From Thermosipho melanesiensis BI429 (GTDB taxonomy: Bacteria > Thermotogota > Thermotogae > Thermotogales > Fervidobacteriaceae), in the NCBI RefSeq assembly GCF_000016905.1, contig NC_009616.1, positions 868,001-932,000 on the forward strand: 64,000 nucleotides of DNA. The letters are read 5' to 3'. Numbering within the stretch: position 1 is the first letter of the stretch; every line of letters begins with the position of its first letter. The notes under the pieces are model-generated. The model worked only from the letters and a program-made list of their open reading frames with translations. It did no database searches and had not been told where the DNA came from. This document shows, piece after piece, positions 1-7,978 of this stretch. A program made the translations under genes and the position numbers.

Positions 1-149
1 TTTTTGAATAATAATTCTTTAAGTCTACCTGGATCATGAACATGTACATCTACTACATTCTCGTTTAAATATATTTTTGCAAGGTATTTGTTTATTCTTT
101 CAAGAAAAATACCACTTTGAGTATTATCAATTTTTATTATATTCATCAT
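1..149 (-). CDS. sfsA: SfsA family protein, N-terminal part (runs off left edge)
   Basis: Only the first ~49 residues are visible. They contain the SfsA N-terminal pattern: a FLERINKYL stretch followed by VHVHDPGRLKELL, the 'H-x-x-DPGRL-x-EL' signature of the sugar fermentation stimulation / DNA-binding nuclease-like family. Two adjacent ATG codons (149 and 146) could start it. No clear Shine-Dalgarno is seen, and a TATAAT lies only a few bases upstream, so a leaderless or very short-leader mRNA is possible. The biochemical role of SfsA is not well settled. The identification rests on the motif alone. Confidence 0.75.
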   Translation of the reverse strand, partial: MMNIIKIDNTQSGIFLERINKYLAKIYLNENVVDVHVHDPGRLKELLFK

Positions 150-166
150 AATTACATTATAGCATT

Positions 167-189
167 ACCCCATCCAACTTGGATGGGGT
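167..189. terminator. Perfect 9-bp hairpin between trx-like gene and sfsA
   Basis: ACCCCATCC (167-175) pairs with GGATGGGGT (181-189) around AACTT. It lies just after the stop of the minus-strand thioredoxin-like gene. No strong U-tract follows it on the minus strand, so termination may be weak. The CCCATCC/GGATGGG stem recurs in the terminators at 5485 and 7353. Confidence 0.5.
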
Positions 190-193
190 TATC

Positions 194-430
194 TTAATTA
201 TTTAATAATTCTTTAGCTTCTTCTAGTGTAGGTATTTTTCCGGAAATTACCACTTTTCCATCAATTGCTACTGCAGGTGTTGCAACTACTCCTCGTGAGA
301 TTATTTCATCAATATCCGTTACTTTTTCTATTTTTGCGTCAATTTCCAAATCTTTTACAGCAATTTTCATAATCTTTTCTGTCTGTTTGCATTTTGGACA
401 TCCACTCCCTAAAATTTCAATCTTTTTCAT
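194..430 (-). CDS. Small thioredoxin-fold protein (CPKC, redox-active disulfide type)
   Basis: This 78-residue protein has the thioredoxin-fold signature GSGCPKC with the redox pair C11/C14 and the cis-proline loop at T51-P52 (ATPAV). Length and motif match the 'redox-active disulfide protein 2 / MTH895-like' group of mini-thioredoxins. It follows the DUF318-type permease by 11 bases and is the last gene of an ArsR-permease-thioredoxin operon. It may therefore reduce a cysteine site or a thiol-bound metal or metalloid on the permease; that role is inferred from context only. An AGGGAGAAT ribosome site precedes the ATG. Confidence 0.8.
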   Translation of the reverse strand: MKKIEILGSGCPKCKQTEKIMKIAVKDLEIDAKIEKVTDIDEIISRGVVATPAVAIDGKVVISGKIPTLEEAKELLNN

Positions 431-441
431 ATTCTCCCTCC

Positions 442-1527
442 TTAAATATGGCCATATATGATGCCGAAGATTGTGGAAAATAAAACTACTAATGAAAAAT
501 AAGAAAATGCTTTTTTCCTACCGAAAAGCTTAGTTATTACTATCATACTTGGAAGACTTAAAGAATTCCCAGCCATCAATAGGGCTAGTGTTGGACCTTT
601 TGCCATTCCTAGTTCTCTTAAAGCTTGAACTATGGGAACTTCTGTGAGTGTTGCAAAATACATAAACATACCAATAATTGACGCAAAGAGGTTAGATAAA
701 ATACCGTTGTTTCCTAAAAATTTTGTTACAATCTCTTGAGGTAAAAGTTTTGTAAGGATTCCAGAAAAAAATACACCTATAAATAAGTATGGTAATATTT
801 TTTTTGCAAAATCCCATGTTTCTTCCAACCAACTCTTTGTTTCTTCTTTTTTAAAAAAGAATACCGCCATAATGACAACTGATAGGGATGTAAGAGACAT
901 TAATGAGTATTTGACCAAATAATTTATTTTTAAACCACTAATTATTAAAAATGAAAGTTGTAATGAGAAAAAGATTAATACTTTGGTACCATTTTTTGAT
1001 TCTTCCTGTATGTGAAAGCCTCCTTCTCCTTTTTCTTGGAACAAAGATTCCATAATTAATCCTATTAAAATTGCCGCTGTAATTGTAGCAAAAAGCCTTG
1101 CAAGCCCAAGGTTCCATCCTAGTACCCTTGCGGTTAAAAAGATAGCAGCAATATTAATGGCAGGGCCGCTAAATAAGAATGTTGTTGCAGGTCCTATTCC
1201 CGCACCTTTTTTGTATATTCCGCCAAATAGAGGAAGTATGGTACATGAACACACGGCTAATATACCACCGCTTATGGCTGCTACTGGATATGAAATAATC
1301 TTTTTTGCCTTTGGACCAAGTAGTTTCAAAACAGCACTTTTGTTTAACATTACAGATATTGTACCCGCAATAAAGAATGCAGGTACTAAACAAAGAAGTA
1401 CATGCTCTCTTGCGTATTCTTGAAGCATTAAAAAACCATTTAAAATACTATTTTGTACAATGTTTGTGTTAAATGGCACAAAGTAGAAGATTAAAAATAT
1501 AACCAGTACTAATACAAATTCTTTCAC
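442..1527 (-). CDS. DUF318/ArsP-type permease
   Basis: This 361-residue polytopic membrane protein of the UPF0718/DUF318 permease family (ArsP-like) has two homologous halves. The first carries the CSCTILPLFGGIYKKGAG segment and the GPAINIAA loop; the second carries LTEVPIVQAL and GNSLSLPSMIVI. The family includes organoarsenical and metal exporters, but the substrate here is not shown. It starts with GTG at 1527 behind a strong GGAGGAGGTGG site. It has its own promoter (TTGATA-N17-TATAAT) downstream of arsR, so it can be expressed separately. The neighbouring ArsR regulator and mini-thioredoxin support a metal or metalloid resistance role. Confidence 0.8.
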   Translation of the reverse strand: MKEFVLVLVIFLIFYFVPFNTNIVQNSILNGFLMLQEYAREHVLLCLVPAFFIAGTISVMLNKSAVLKLLGPKAKKIISYPVAAISGGILAVCSCTILPLFGGIYKKGAGIGPATTFLFSGPAINIAAIFLTARVLGWNLGLARLFATITAAILIGLIMESLFQEKGEGGFHIQEESKNGTKVLIFFSLQLSFLIISGLKINYLVKYSLMSLTSLSVVIMAVFFFKKEETKSWLEETWDFAKKILPYLFIGVFFSGILTKLLPQEIVTKFLGNNGILSNLFASIIGMFMYFATLTEVPIVQALRELGMAKGPTLALLMAGNSLSLPSMIVITKLFGRKKAFSYFSLVVLFSTIFGIIYGHI

Positions 1528-1567
1528 TTTGCCACCTCCTCCGTTGTTTTCGACTTCTTCGTATATG

Positions 1568-1596
1568 ATTATATGCGAAAATTCTTATATTATCAA
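1568..1596 (-). promoter_or_regulatory. Promoter of the permease gene
   Basis: On the minus strand, TTGATA (1596-1591) and TATAAT (1573-1568) are separated by exactly 17 bases. The spacer contains ATAAGAATT, also found between the -35 and -10 of the arsR promoter. It is a plausible ArsR contact site, though no operator has been proven. Confidence 0.7.
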
Positions 1597-1603
1597 CAAA
1601 AAA

Positions 1604-1867
1604 TTAATCTAATAAAGATAGTACTTTTTTTACAAATTCATTTTCTAGACTATAGAAAACCATATTTGCTTTTCTTTCATCCTTTATTATTCCCATATTT
1701 CTAAGTAATGCTAAGTGTTGTGAAAGATTGGGTTGACTTACTTTGAGTATATCTAGAAGTTCACATACACAATGTGGTTTTTTATTAAGCAGATACAAAA
1801 TTTTTAATCTTGTGGGATGTCCCATTGCTTTTAATATGTTTGCTGTGGATATTATTTTTTCTTCCAT
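1604..1867 (-). CDS. ArsR/SmtB family metal-responsive repressor
   Basis: This 87-residue winged-helix protein is typical of ArsR/SmtB repressors: AMGHPTRLKILYLL, then the recognition region VSQPNLSQHLALLRNMGII and the wing KANMVFYSL. C33 and C35 sit in PHCVCEL, the position of the ELCVCDL As(III)/Sb(III) site of classical ArsR, so it probably senses a thiophilic metal or metalloid. The ATG follows an AAGGAGG site. It heads the permease/thioredoxin cluster and diverges from the MATE gene, whose expression it might also affect. Confidence 0.88.
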   Translation of the reverse strand: MEEKIISTANILKAMGHPTRLKILYLLNKKPHCVCELLDILKVSQPNLSQHLALLRNMGIIKDERKANMVFYSLENEFVKKVLSLLD

Positions 1868-1888
1868 CTTTTTCCTCCTTTCTCACTT

Positions 1889-1918
1889 ATTATAACTAAT
1901 TCTTATTATTTTTGTCAA
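1889..1918 (-). promoter_or_regulatory. Promoter of the arsR gene
   Basis: On the minus strand, TTGACA (1918-1913) and TATAAT (1894-1889) are separated by 18 bases. The spacer includes ATAAGAATTAGTTAT, with ATAA and TTAT as an inverted pair. Its position between the core elements suits autorepression by ArsR. Confidence 0.75.
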
Positions 1919-1975
1919 TTTGTTGTTAAAAATTTCTGCTAAAATGTTAGTAATCCTAACAAAGGGGGTGGATTT

Positions 1976-3313
1976 GTGGGGATATACAGAGATCTTTTTA
2001 AAATAGCAATTCCCGTAGCGCTACAGCAGTTTTTATTTAGTAGTGTGAGTTTTTTGGACACGTTGATGATAGGTAGATTAGGAGAAGATGCAATTGCAGC
2101 TATTGGTCTTGCAAATCAGTTTTTCTTTTTTTACAATATAGTATTATTTGGTCTTGTTTCTGGTGGAGCAATCTTTTTTTCCCAATTTTGGGGGAAAGGT
2201 GACTTTGAAGGATTATCAAAATCTACAGCTCTTACAACTTTATCATCTCTTTTTGTTTCTATTCCGTTTTTTGTTTTAAGCTTGTTTTTCCCAGGTTATG
2301 TAATGAGATTTTTTTCTCCAGATCCTATTGTTATTGAACTTGGAGTAAAATATATAAAGATTTTGTCAATATCTTTTCCTATATTTGCAATATCAATGGT
2401 ATTTTCATTTATGCTTAGAAGTATACACAAAGCCCACATTCCAATGTATACTACGATAATAGAATTAACAACAAACGTTTTTCTAAACTATGTACTTATT
2501 TTTGGAAATTTTGGTTTTCCAAAATTAGGAGTTATAGGTGCTGCAATTGCGACGGTTTTTTCAAGGATTATAGGTTTATTTGTTTTGATTGTAACAGTGA
2601 AGTTACAGAAACTTCCAGGTATGTTTTCCTTACATCACATAGGAGCGCTAAACAAAAATTTTATAAACCGCTTTTTTCACTATACACTTCCTACACTTGC
2701 CAATGAATTTGCATGGTCACTTGGTTTTACCATGTATTCTGTGATTTATGCACATATGAGTACAAAAGTTATAGCGGCAAGGAATATAATAGGTACCATC
2801 GAAGGGTTTGCATGGGCATTTTCTTTTTCACTTGCAAATGCAGCATCGGTAATAATTGGTAATTATTTAGGGGCAAAAAGATTTGGAGAAGCGTATAAGA
2901 TTTCAAGAAAAATAATCAAACTCACGGAAATTGTAGCCACAATATCTGCCGCTGCAACTTATATATTAACAGTTTTTTCAGTTGATCTGTTCAATATATC
3001 TCAAGATGTAAAAAGTTTGGTGATAGTTGCTATGGCTATATCCATGGGATTTGTTCCTATTAAAATATTTAATGGTTTAAATATCGTTGGTTTTTTACGT
3101 GCAGGCGGAGATACAAGATTTTCCTTTGCGGTAGAGGCAACAACCCTTTGGGTTTTGGGTGTTCCGCTTGCAGCGATAGGTGGATTAATATTAAAACTAA
3201 GTTTTCCATTGGTTTTACTATTAACAATGGTAGATGAAATTACAAAGTTTTTCATACTTTTATCAAGGTATAAAAGTAGAAAATGGGTAAGAAATGTGGT
3301 TGAAAATATCTAG
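1976..3313 (+). CDS. MATE family multidrug/Na+ efflux protein
   Basis: This 445-residue protein has the two-repeat MATE layout, about 12 membrane segments. The N-terminal repeat begins LFKIAIPVALQQFLFSSVSFLDTLMIGRLG and the second begins NRFFHYTLPTLANEFAWSLGFTMY. It should couple export of cationic compounds to a Na+ or H+ gradient; the substrate is unknown. The start is GTG at 1976 behind AAAGGGGGTG. A small inverted repeat, GTTAG-N5-CTAAC (1946-1960), lies just upstream of the ribosome site. The gene ends convergently with the ABC-F gene, and the two stop codons share a CTAG. Confidence 0.88.
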   Translation: MGIYRDLFKIAIPVALQQFLFSSVSFLDTLMIGRLGEDAIAAIGLANQFFFFYNIVLFGLVSGGAIFFSQFWGKGDFEGLSKSTALTTLSSLFVSIPFFVLSLFFPGYVMRFFSPDPIVIELGVKYIKILSISFPIFAISMVFSFMLRSIHKAHIPMYTTIIELTTNVFLNYVLIFGNFGFPKLGVIGAAIATVFSRIIGLFVLIVTVKLQKLPGMFSLHHIGALNKNFINRFFHYTLPTLANEFAWSLGFTMYSVIYAHMSTKVIAARNIIGTIEGFAWAFSFSLANAASVIIGNYLGAKRFGEAYKISRKIIKLTEIVATISAAATYILTVFSVDLFNISQDVKSLVIVAMAISMGFVPIKIFNGLNIVGFLRAGGDTRFSFAVEATTLWVLGVPLAAIGGLILKLSFPLVLLLTMVDEITKFFILLSRYKSRKWVRNVVENI

Positions 3314-5052
3314 ATTTCAAGATATTTTATCTCTTTTTCCATCTCATCGATTTTTTGTAGCAAGTTAAGTATTTTTTCCTCTAATTTTTCTTTTTCTTCA
3401 GAAAGTTCCATTGCTTTTATATAATCAGAACCAACATTTAATAGTTTTAAATCAATTTCATCTATTTTTTTCAACAACCTTTTTTCTTCTTCGTTTAATT
3501 TTTCTATTTCCATCTTTAATTTTTTTATCCTATTTTTTCTTCTCTTTTTTTCTTCGTAATCTGTATTTATTATTTTTTCTTCTTTTTTTTCTTCCTTTGG
3601 TTCGTATTGTGATATATCGGATACCTCAAGTAATTTTTTGTCTTTTAAAATAAAATATCTGTTACAAACATTCTTTACAAGTTCTTCGTCGTGGGAAACA
3701 AGTATAAGGCTTCCTTTGTATTCTTTTAGAGCGTCTTCAAGTGCTTCTACAGTTTCAAGATCCATGTGATTGGTAGGTTCGTCTAATATCAATAGATTTG
3801 GTTTTTTAAGCAGTACTTTTGCAAGGGCGAGAATTTGCCTTTCTCCACCGCTTAATTCGGAGATAGTTTTGAAAACGTCTTCGCCTTTGAAACCAAATCT
3901 TCCTGCATATGCTCTGATTACATAGTCTGGTTGCATTTCCATTTCATTTGCTATTTCTTCAAAGACACTATTTTCTTCATCTAACTCTTCCACAAACTGA
4001 TCTAAAAATTCCACTTTTACGTTATATCCAAATTCTACTAACCCTTCTCCTTTAAGTTTTCCAGAAATAAACTTTAAGATAGTACTCTTTCCAGAGCCAT
4101 TGGGTCCTAGGATAGCTATTTTATCACCACTGTATACTGTGAAGGTTACATCATCTATGATATTTAGAAATTTTAACCCTTTTACGTTCAATACTATATA
4201 ACCTGTATTTTCTGGGATAGGGATGGAGACATTTTTTTTCGTTTCTTCTTCAAAAATAACTTCAGATTGTAGCTCTTCTAAAATCTTCTGTAGAATTTTT
4301 TCTTTACTTTTTGCTTGTTTTATAAACTTTTCTCTTCCCCATTTTCTGTATCTTTCAATAATTTTCTTCAACCTCTCTATTTCCCTTTGCTTATTTTTCA
4401 TCGAACGTTTTTGATGGAGTATTAACGACTCTCTTTCTTTAAGATATGCATCAAATCCCATTCTAAAATCCCATATCTTTCCGTTGTTGATTTCTAAAAA
4501 TCTTTCACACGTGTCCCTTAAAAAACTTCTATCGTGTGAAATTATTATATATCCACCTTTAAAGCTTTTTAGTAGATTTTTTAAAAAGTGAATTCCCGCT
4601 ATATCTAAATAATTAGTAGGTTCGTCTAAAAGTATGAAATCTGCTTCTTCTAGAAAAAGTCTACCTATTTGTAATCTTGTTTTTTCTCCCCCACTAAACG
4701 TGCTTAAGTTTCTTTTCCAGTCTTCTTCTTCAAAACCAAAACCTTTAAGAATACTTCTTACAAGTCTTTCTTTTTCCGGAGTATCAGCTACCTCCATATA
4801 ATATTCGTAAGGGGTATTACTGCTAAATGTTCTATACTGGTCGAGGTAAACCACCTTACCGGTGGTATTTATTTGTCCTGTATATTCTTTGAATTCACCA
4901 ACTATTGCCTTTAAAAGCGTTGTTTTACCACTTCCATTTTTTCCTATTAATGCTACTTTTTCACCATCAGAAATATTTAATGATACATTATTTAAGAGTT
5001 CTTTTCCTGGAAAATGTAAGGATACGTTGTTTAGTACTATCAAATTTTTCAC
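3310..5052 (-). CDS. ABC-F family ATPase
   Basis: This 580-residue soluble protein has two ABC domains and no membrane segments. The first has Walker A GKNGSGKT, signature FSGGE and Walker B LLDEPTNYLD. The second has GPNGSGKST, LSGGE and LILDEPTNHMD. A charged helical linker of about 80 residues lies between them, and a lysine/glutamate-rich coiled coil forms the last ~90 residues, as in Uup/YdiF-like ABC-F proteins. Members act on the ribosome in translation quality control or antibiotic protection, or on DNA structure; which applies here cannot be told. Its start overlaps the stop of the upstream membrane protein (ATGA). Confidence 0.88.
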   Translation of the reverse strand: MKNLIVLNNVSLHFPGKELLNNVSLNISDGEKVALIGKNGSGKTTLLKAIVGEFKEYTGQINTTGKVVYLDQYRTFSSNTPYEYYMEVADTPEKERLVRSILKGFGFEEEDWKRNLSTFSGGEKTRLQIGRLFLEEADFILLDEPTNYLDIAGIHFLKNLLKSFKGGYIIISHDRSFLRDTCERFLEINNGKIWDFRMGFDAYLKERESLILHQKRSMKNKQREIERLKKIIERYRKWGREKFIKQAKSKEKILQKILEELQSEVIFEEETKKNVSIPIPENTGYIVLNVKGLKFLNIIDDVTFTVYSGDKIAILGPNGSGKSTILKFISGKLKGEGLVEFGYNVKVEFLDQFVEELDEENSVFEEIANEMEMQPDYVIRAYAGRFGFKGEDVFKTISELSGGERQILALAKVLLKKPNLLILDEPTNHMDLETVEALEDALKEYKGSLILVSHDEELVKNVCNRYFILKDKKLLEVSDISQYEPKEEKKEEKIINTDYEEKKRRKNRIKKLKMEIEKLNEEEKRLLKKIDEIDLKLLNVGSDYIKAMELSEEKEKLEEKILNLLQKIDEMEKEIKYLEI

Positions 5053-5453
5053 CTCAAGCTTTTTTTCAATACTTTAAAGTTTTCTATGCATAACAAAATT
5101 AAGAATAAGTGCCATAAAACTATGCAAATACCTATAATCCATGCATGGATTCCTACTGGTTGAGTATCACCATGTGCAAGACCAGCTGCAACCGAATAAA
5201 TCTGTGCAAATAGTATAGAAGCAATTTCTAAAGTTAAAAAATAGATTAATTTTTTAACCATCACGTGTTTTTTTAATGCAAAAAAGATAATCCCAATGCT
5301 ACCTATTATAGTGAAACCTATTAATTCAGCTGGCATTAGATAATCGTAGAGAAATCCTTTTTTTGTAAAAAGTGCAACAAATGAAAAAAAGATAGGTAGT
5401 AGAATTGGTAAAACGGAAATACCAAAAAACATATACCCAAAGAACTTTTTCAT
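5049..5453 (-). CDS. Small membrane protein of unknown function
   Basis: I do not recognise this protein. It has about 134 residues and four hydrophobic segments: residues ~5-28, ~40-60, ~68-92 and ~103-125. Between segments 3 and 4 is a short loop, GLAHGDTQPVG. The ATG at 5453 sits behind AGGGGTGAT and is preferred over a GTG three codons upstream that overlaps that site. It is coupled by ATGA overlap to the ABC-F gene. A TAAAAT box about 15 bases upstream of the start may be its -10. Confidence 0.65.
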   Translation of the reverse strand: MKKFFGYMFFGISVLPILLPIFFSFVALFTKKGFLYDYLMPAELIGFTIIGSIGIIFFALKKHVMVKKLIYFLTLEIASILFAQIYSVAAGLAHGDTQPVGIHAWIIGICIVLWHLFLILLCIENFKVLKKSLR

Positions 5454-5481
5454 AAATATCACCCCTATTGTATTTTAACAT

Positions 5482-5515
5482 AAAAAAATCCCATCCATTT
5501 AATGGATGGGATTTT
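5482..5515 (-). terminator. Rho-independent terminator
   Basis: A 15-bp perfect inverted repeat, AAAATCCCATCCATT (5485-5499) and its complement (5501-5515), ends in a T7 run on the minus strand. It lies directly after the 143-residue membrane protein gene and overlaps its stop codon. Confidence 0.85.
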
Positions 5516-5945
5516 AATTACTCTGCATTTCATTTTTTTTCTTTGACAGAAATAGTGGTAATAGGCAGACAAAAAAGTAGCTAATTGAAAATGAATATGG
5601 AATCCCAAGGAGCAACATTTCAAGTAAAATGATAAATGATAAAATTAACAGTATATTTTTTTGTTTTTTTTCGGTTATGGAAACGTTGCCTATAAATAAA
5701 AGAGGGAAGAATATATATATGGTTTTAAATTTGAAAAATATAACAATTGGAATAAAAATTATGATTACGAAAAATAATAAGAAATTTCTGAAAAACAAAT
5801 TTTTATTCAACCTAAAGTTTAAATAAAGCAGAAATAGTGTACTTACAAAAACTATTCCTCCAACATTAACCTCTTTAAATTCTAAATACGTAAGCGAAAA
5901 AAACAAAATTAAAAAGATTAAAAATAAATAAATTTCCTTTCTCAT
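5514..5945 (-). CDS. Hydrophobic membrane protein of unknown function
   Basis: This 143-residue protein is nearly all aliphatic and aromatic residues, with five or six predicted membrane spans and short lysine-rich loops. It ends in KKKNEMQSN. No family is recognised. The ATG follows AAGGGGGGAGAGT. It lies 11 bases after the small secreted protein gene, so the two form one unit that ends at the terminator overlapping its stop codon. Confidence 0.6.
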   Translation of the reverse strand: MRKEIYLFLIFLILFFSLTYLEFKEVNVGGIVFVSTLFLLYLNFRLNKNLFFRNFLLFFVIIIFIPIVIFFKFKTIYIFFPLLFIGNVSITEKKQKNILLILSFIILLEMLLLGIPYSFSISYFFVCLLPLFLSKKKNEMQSN

Positions 5946-5956
5946 ACTCTCCCCCC

Positions 5957-6307
5957 TTACTTGATGTCAATGTTGTAACTTCCATTTATTTCTGAATTAG
6001 GATATAATCTTTTTAATCGGTTTATTTGTTTTATCATAAAATTACGTGCGTATTCATATGCTTTGGTAATCGAGGTTACTATAACTTTATCGAGAAAATT
6101 ATATATTTTACTTTTTACGTTTCCAAATTCATGATCTATCCACTCGGTAACAAACACATTAACATAAATAGAAGCTATTGAGTATCCGCCATTCCCAGGA
6201 TCTAATTTAAAATCTTCATTTCCGTAAAGAATGTACCCGGTGTTTTTCATGCTAAATCCTATAATACATAATATTAATATAACAAAAAAAATAGAAATCT
6301 TTTTTAT
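5957..6307 (-). CDS. Small secreted protein with apparent ATA start codon
   Basis: The function is unknown. The reading frame extends upstream of the first ATG (6250). The upstream 19 codons encode (M)KKISIFFVILILCIIGFS, a textbook signal peptide, and the frame is closed by a TAG before the ribosome site. The only codon at the right distance from a strong GGAGGTGG site is ATA at 6307, 6 bases away; no ATG, GTG or TTG lies in frame upstream of 6250. The mature part (~97 residues) has mixed beta/alpha character with GNEDFKLDPGNGGYS near its start and YPNSEINGSYNIDI at its end. Starting at 6250 would remove the signal peptide and leave only a weak AGGA site. Confidence 0.6.
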   Translation of the reverse strand: MKKISIFFVILILCIIGFSMKNTGYILYGNEDFKLDPGNGGYSIASIYVNVFVTEWIDHEFGNVKSKIYNFLDKVIVTSITKAYEYARNFMIKQINRLKRLYPNSEINGSYNIDIK

Positions 6308-6340
6308 AAAACCACCTCCAAGCTAAAGATTTACGAATAT

Positions 6341-6349
6341 ATTATAGCA
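6341..6349 (-). promoter_or_regulatory. Extended -10 promoter for the secreted/membrane protein pair
   Basis: TGCTATAAT is read on the minus strand, about 35 bases upstream of the ATA start at 6307. No good -35 element was found; two direct copies of ATTAATGAAAA lie upstream. Confidence 0.55.
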
Positions 6350-6465
6350 CAACATTAATGAAAAATTAATGAAAAATTGTATAATTATCAATTTTGTTAT
6401 TTTATTTTAAAACTAAAATAACTTAATGTTTTTTTGTGAGAAAACAGAATGTTATCTGAATATTT

Positions 6466-6504
6466 ACTAAGTAGTTACGAACTTAGTTAGATATGTGATA
6501 CAAT
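6466..6504 (+). promoter_or_regulatory. Probable mrp promoter with inverted repeat
   Basis: TGATACAAT (6496-6504) is an extended -10 about 30 bases before the mrp start. Across the -35 region lies an inverted repeat, ACTAAG (6466-6471) and CTTAGT (6482-6487), possibly an operator. Confidence 0.45.
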
Positions 6505-6534
6505 TTATCATGGACAATATTGGGAGGTGATTAA

Positions 6535-7347
6535 ATGCCAAATCCACAGTTTAATTTAAACAATGATAACGAAAAAATAAAAGAAAAGATGTCGAAGGTA
6601 AAACACAAAATAGCAGTTTTGAGTGGAAAAGGTGGCGTGGGAAAGACAACTGTTGCGGTGAATTTGGCAACTGCGCTTGCAGAAAGTGGGTATAGAGTTG
6701 GAATTTTAGATCTTGATATGCATGGTCCAAATATAGTGAGAATGTTAGGAGAGAAAAATCCTACAGTTGATGGTGAGGAAATAGTTCCGGCGGAAATTCT
6801 TCCAAATCTGAAAGCTTTATCAATTGGTATGCTTGTTGAGAGTGGAAAGGCGGTAATTTGGAGAGGGCCATTAAAACATTCTGCGATAAAACAATTTTTG
6901 GGAGATACGAAATGGGGAGAATTGGATTACTTAATCTTTGACCTTCCGCCTGGAACAGGAGATGAAGCACTTAGTTTATTTCAAACAATACCGGAATTAG
7001 ACGGTGTAGTTATGGTAACAACTCCTCAAAAAGTGGCGCTTGATGACGTTAGAAGGGCAATAGATTTTGTACATGCGATGAATAAGAAATTGTTGGGGAT
7101 TGTAGAGAACATGTCATATGTTAAATGTCCAAAGTGTGAAGAAAAAATTGAAATATTTGGAAGTGGTGGTGGAAAAATATTAGCTGAAGAATACAATGTT
7201 GAACTTCTGGGGCAGATCCCCCTTGATCCAAAAGCGGCAAAGTATGCAGATGAAGGAAAACCAATAACACTTTATATGAGGGAAAGTGAAGTGGAAGCGG
7301 AGTTTAGAAAGATAGTAGAAAAAATAGCGAAAATAGTAGAAAAATAA
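6535..7347 (+). CDS. Mrp/ApbC-type P-loop ATPase, Fe-S cluster carrier
   Basis: This 270-residue MinD/Mrp family protein has the deviant Walker A motif GKGGVGKTT (31-39), switch regions DLDMHGPN (59-66) and DLPPGTGD (136-143), and the C-terminal CPKC (C198/C201) that bridges a labile [4Fe-4S] cluster in the dimer. Mrp/NBP35 proteins deliver Fe-S clusters to apoproteins in the cytoplasm. The ATG follows TTGGGAGGTGATTAA. The gene is monocistronic, bounded by its own promoter and a strong terminator. Confidence 0.93.
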   Translation: MPNPQFNLNNDNEKIKEKMSKVKHKIAVLSGKGGVGKTTVAVNLATALAESGYRVGILDLDMHGPNIVRMLGEKNPTVDGEEIVPAEILPNLKALSIGMLVESGKAVIWRGPLKHSAIKQFLGDTKWGELDYLIFDLPPGTGDEALSLFQTIPELDGVVMVTTPQKVALDDVRRAIDFVHAMNKKLLGIVENMSYVKCPKCEEKIEIFGSGGGKILAEEYNVELLGQIPLDPKAAKYADEGKPITLYMRESEVEAEFRKIVEKIAKIVEK

Positions 7348-7350
7348 ATT

Positions 7351-7379
7351 TTCCCCATCCGAAGGATGGGGATTTTTTT
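7351..7379 (+). terminator. Rho-independent terminator of mrp
   Basis: CCCCATCC (7353-7360) and GGATGGGG (7364-7371) pair around a GAA loop and are followed by T7. Confidence 0.92.
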
Positions 7380-7428
7380 ACATTGTTATCCAATATTCAT
7401 CAAGTATACACATAGCAATTATGTAATG

Positions 7429-7437
7429 TGATATAAT
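7429..7437 (+). promoter_or_regulatory. Extended -10 promoter of the yaaR-surE-def operon
   Basis: TGATATAAT lies about 65 bases before the TTG start of the yaaR-like gene. No convincing -35 hexamer was found. It is the first promoter after the mrp terminator and could drive the long plus-strand run that follows. Confidence 0.6.
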
Positions 7438-7502
7438 TTTATGAAGAACTGTTTTTTAGAAAATTTAGTCGAAAATATGTAAAAAATTAGGGGTGGAATA
7501 CA

Positions 7503-7967
7503 TTGAGAATAGAACCAACAGGTGATCCAAAAATAAAGAATGAAGCAATAAAAAAGAAAAAAAAGGCAAAAGGAAAACATAAAGTGGGGTTTTCAAATGA
7601 AACTCCAGGTTTTTTTGATGTGCTTTTGGATGTTGAAGAAGAGAAAATAAACGTTGAACTTGAAAGGATTGTCCAGGATATTTTGGATGCAGGAAATGAT
7701 TTTGTTAGATCTCCCACTCCAGATACGTTGAGAAGATATAAAGAAAAAATAAAAAAGTTTCTCAAACTTATTGAAAAAAAGATGTATAAATTGGCGGGAA
7801 AAATGGATTATTCAACAAATTCTCCAAGGTTACATGTAATAGTTGAGGAAGTTGATGAAAAACTCAAAAATATTGCGGAAAAGCTAATAACTTCTGAAGG
7901 TGGAACTATAAATTTTGCCGCTAAGGTTGAAGAGATAAATGGTTTGATTTTGGATCTGTATAAGTAA
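7503..7967 (+). CDS. YaaR/DUF327 family protein
   Basis: This 154-residue soluble, highly charged helical protein fits the DUF327 (YaaR) family: a basic N-terminus, then FFDVLLDVEEEKINVELERIVQDILDAGNDFVRSP, TLRRYKEKIKKFLKLIEKKMY and a C-terminal helix ending INGLILDLYK. The family has no established function. The start is TTG at 7503, chosen for the AGGGGTGG site six bases upstream. The gene lies 11 bases before surE and is probably cotranscribed with it. Confidence 0.72.
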   Translation: MRIEPTGDPKIKNEAIKKKKKAKGKHKVGFSNETPGFFDVLLDVEEEKINVELERIVQDILDAGNDFVRSPTPDTLRRYKEKIKKFLKLIEKKMYKLAGKMDYSTNSPRLHVIVEEVDEKLKNIAEKLITSEGGTINFAAKVEEINGLILDLYK

Positions 7968-7978
7968 GGAGGAAGAAG

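Noticed and set aside
1946-1960. GTTAG-N5-CTAAC as a terminator
   Set aside because: The stem is only five pairs with no T-run and lies between the MATE promoter region and ribosome site; at most an operator.
6350-6400. Possible CRISPR-like or tandem repeat (two ATTAATGAAAA copies)
   Set aside because: Only two short AT-rich copies without spacers; best seen as promoter-region sequence.
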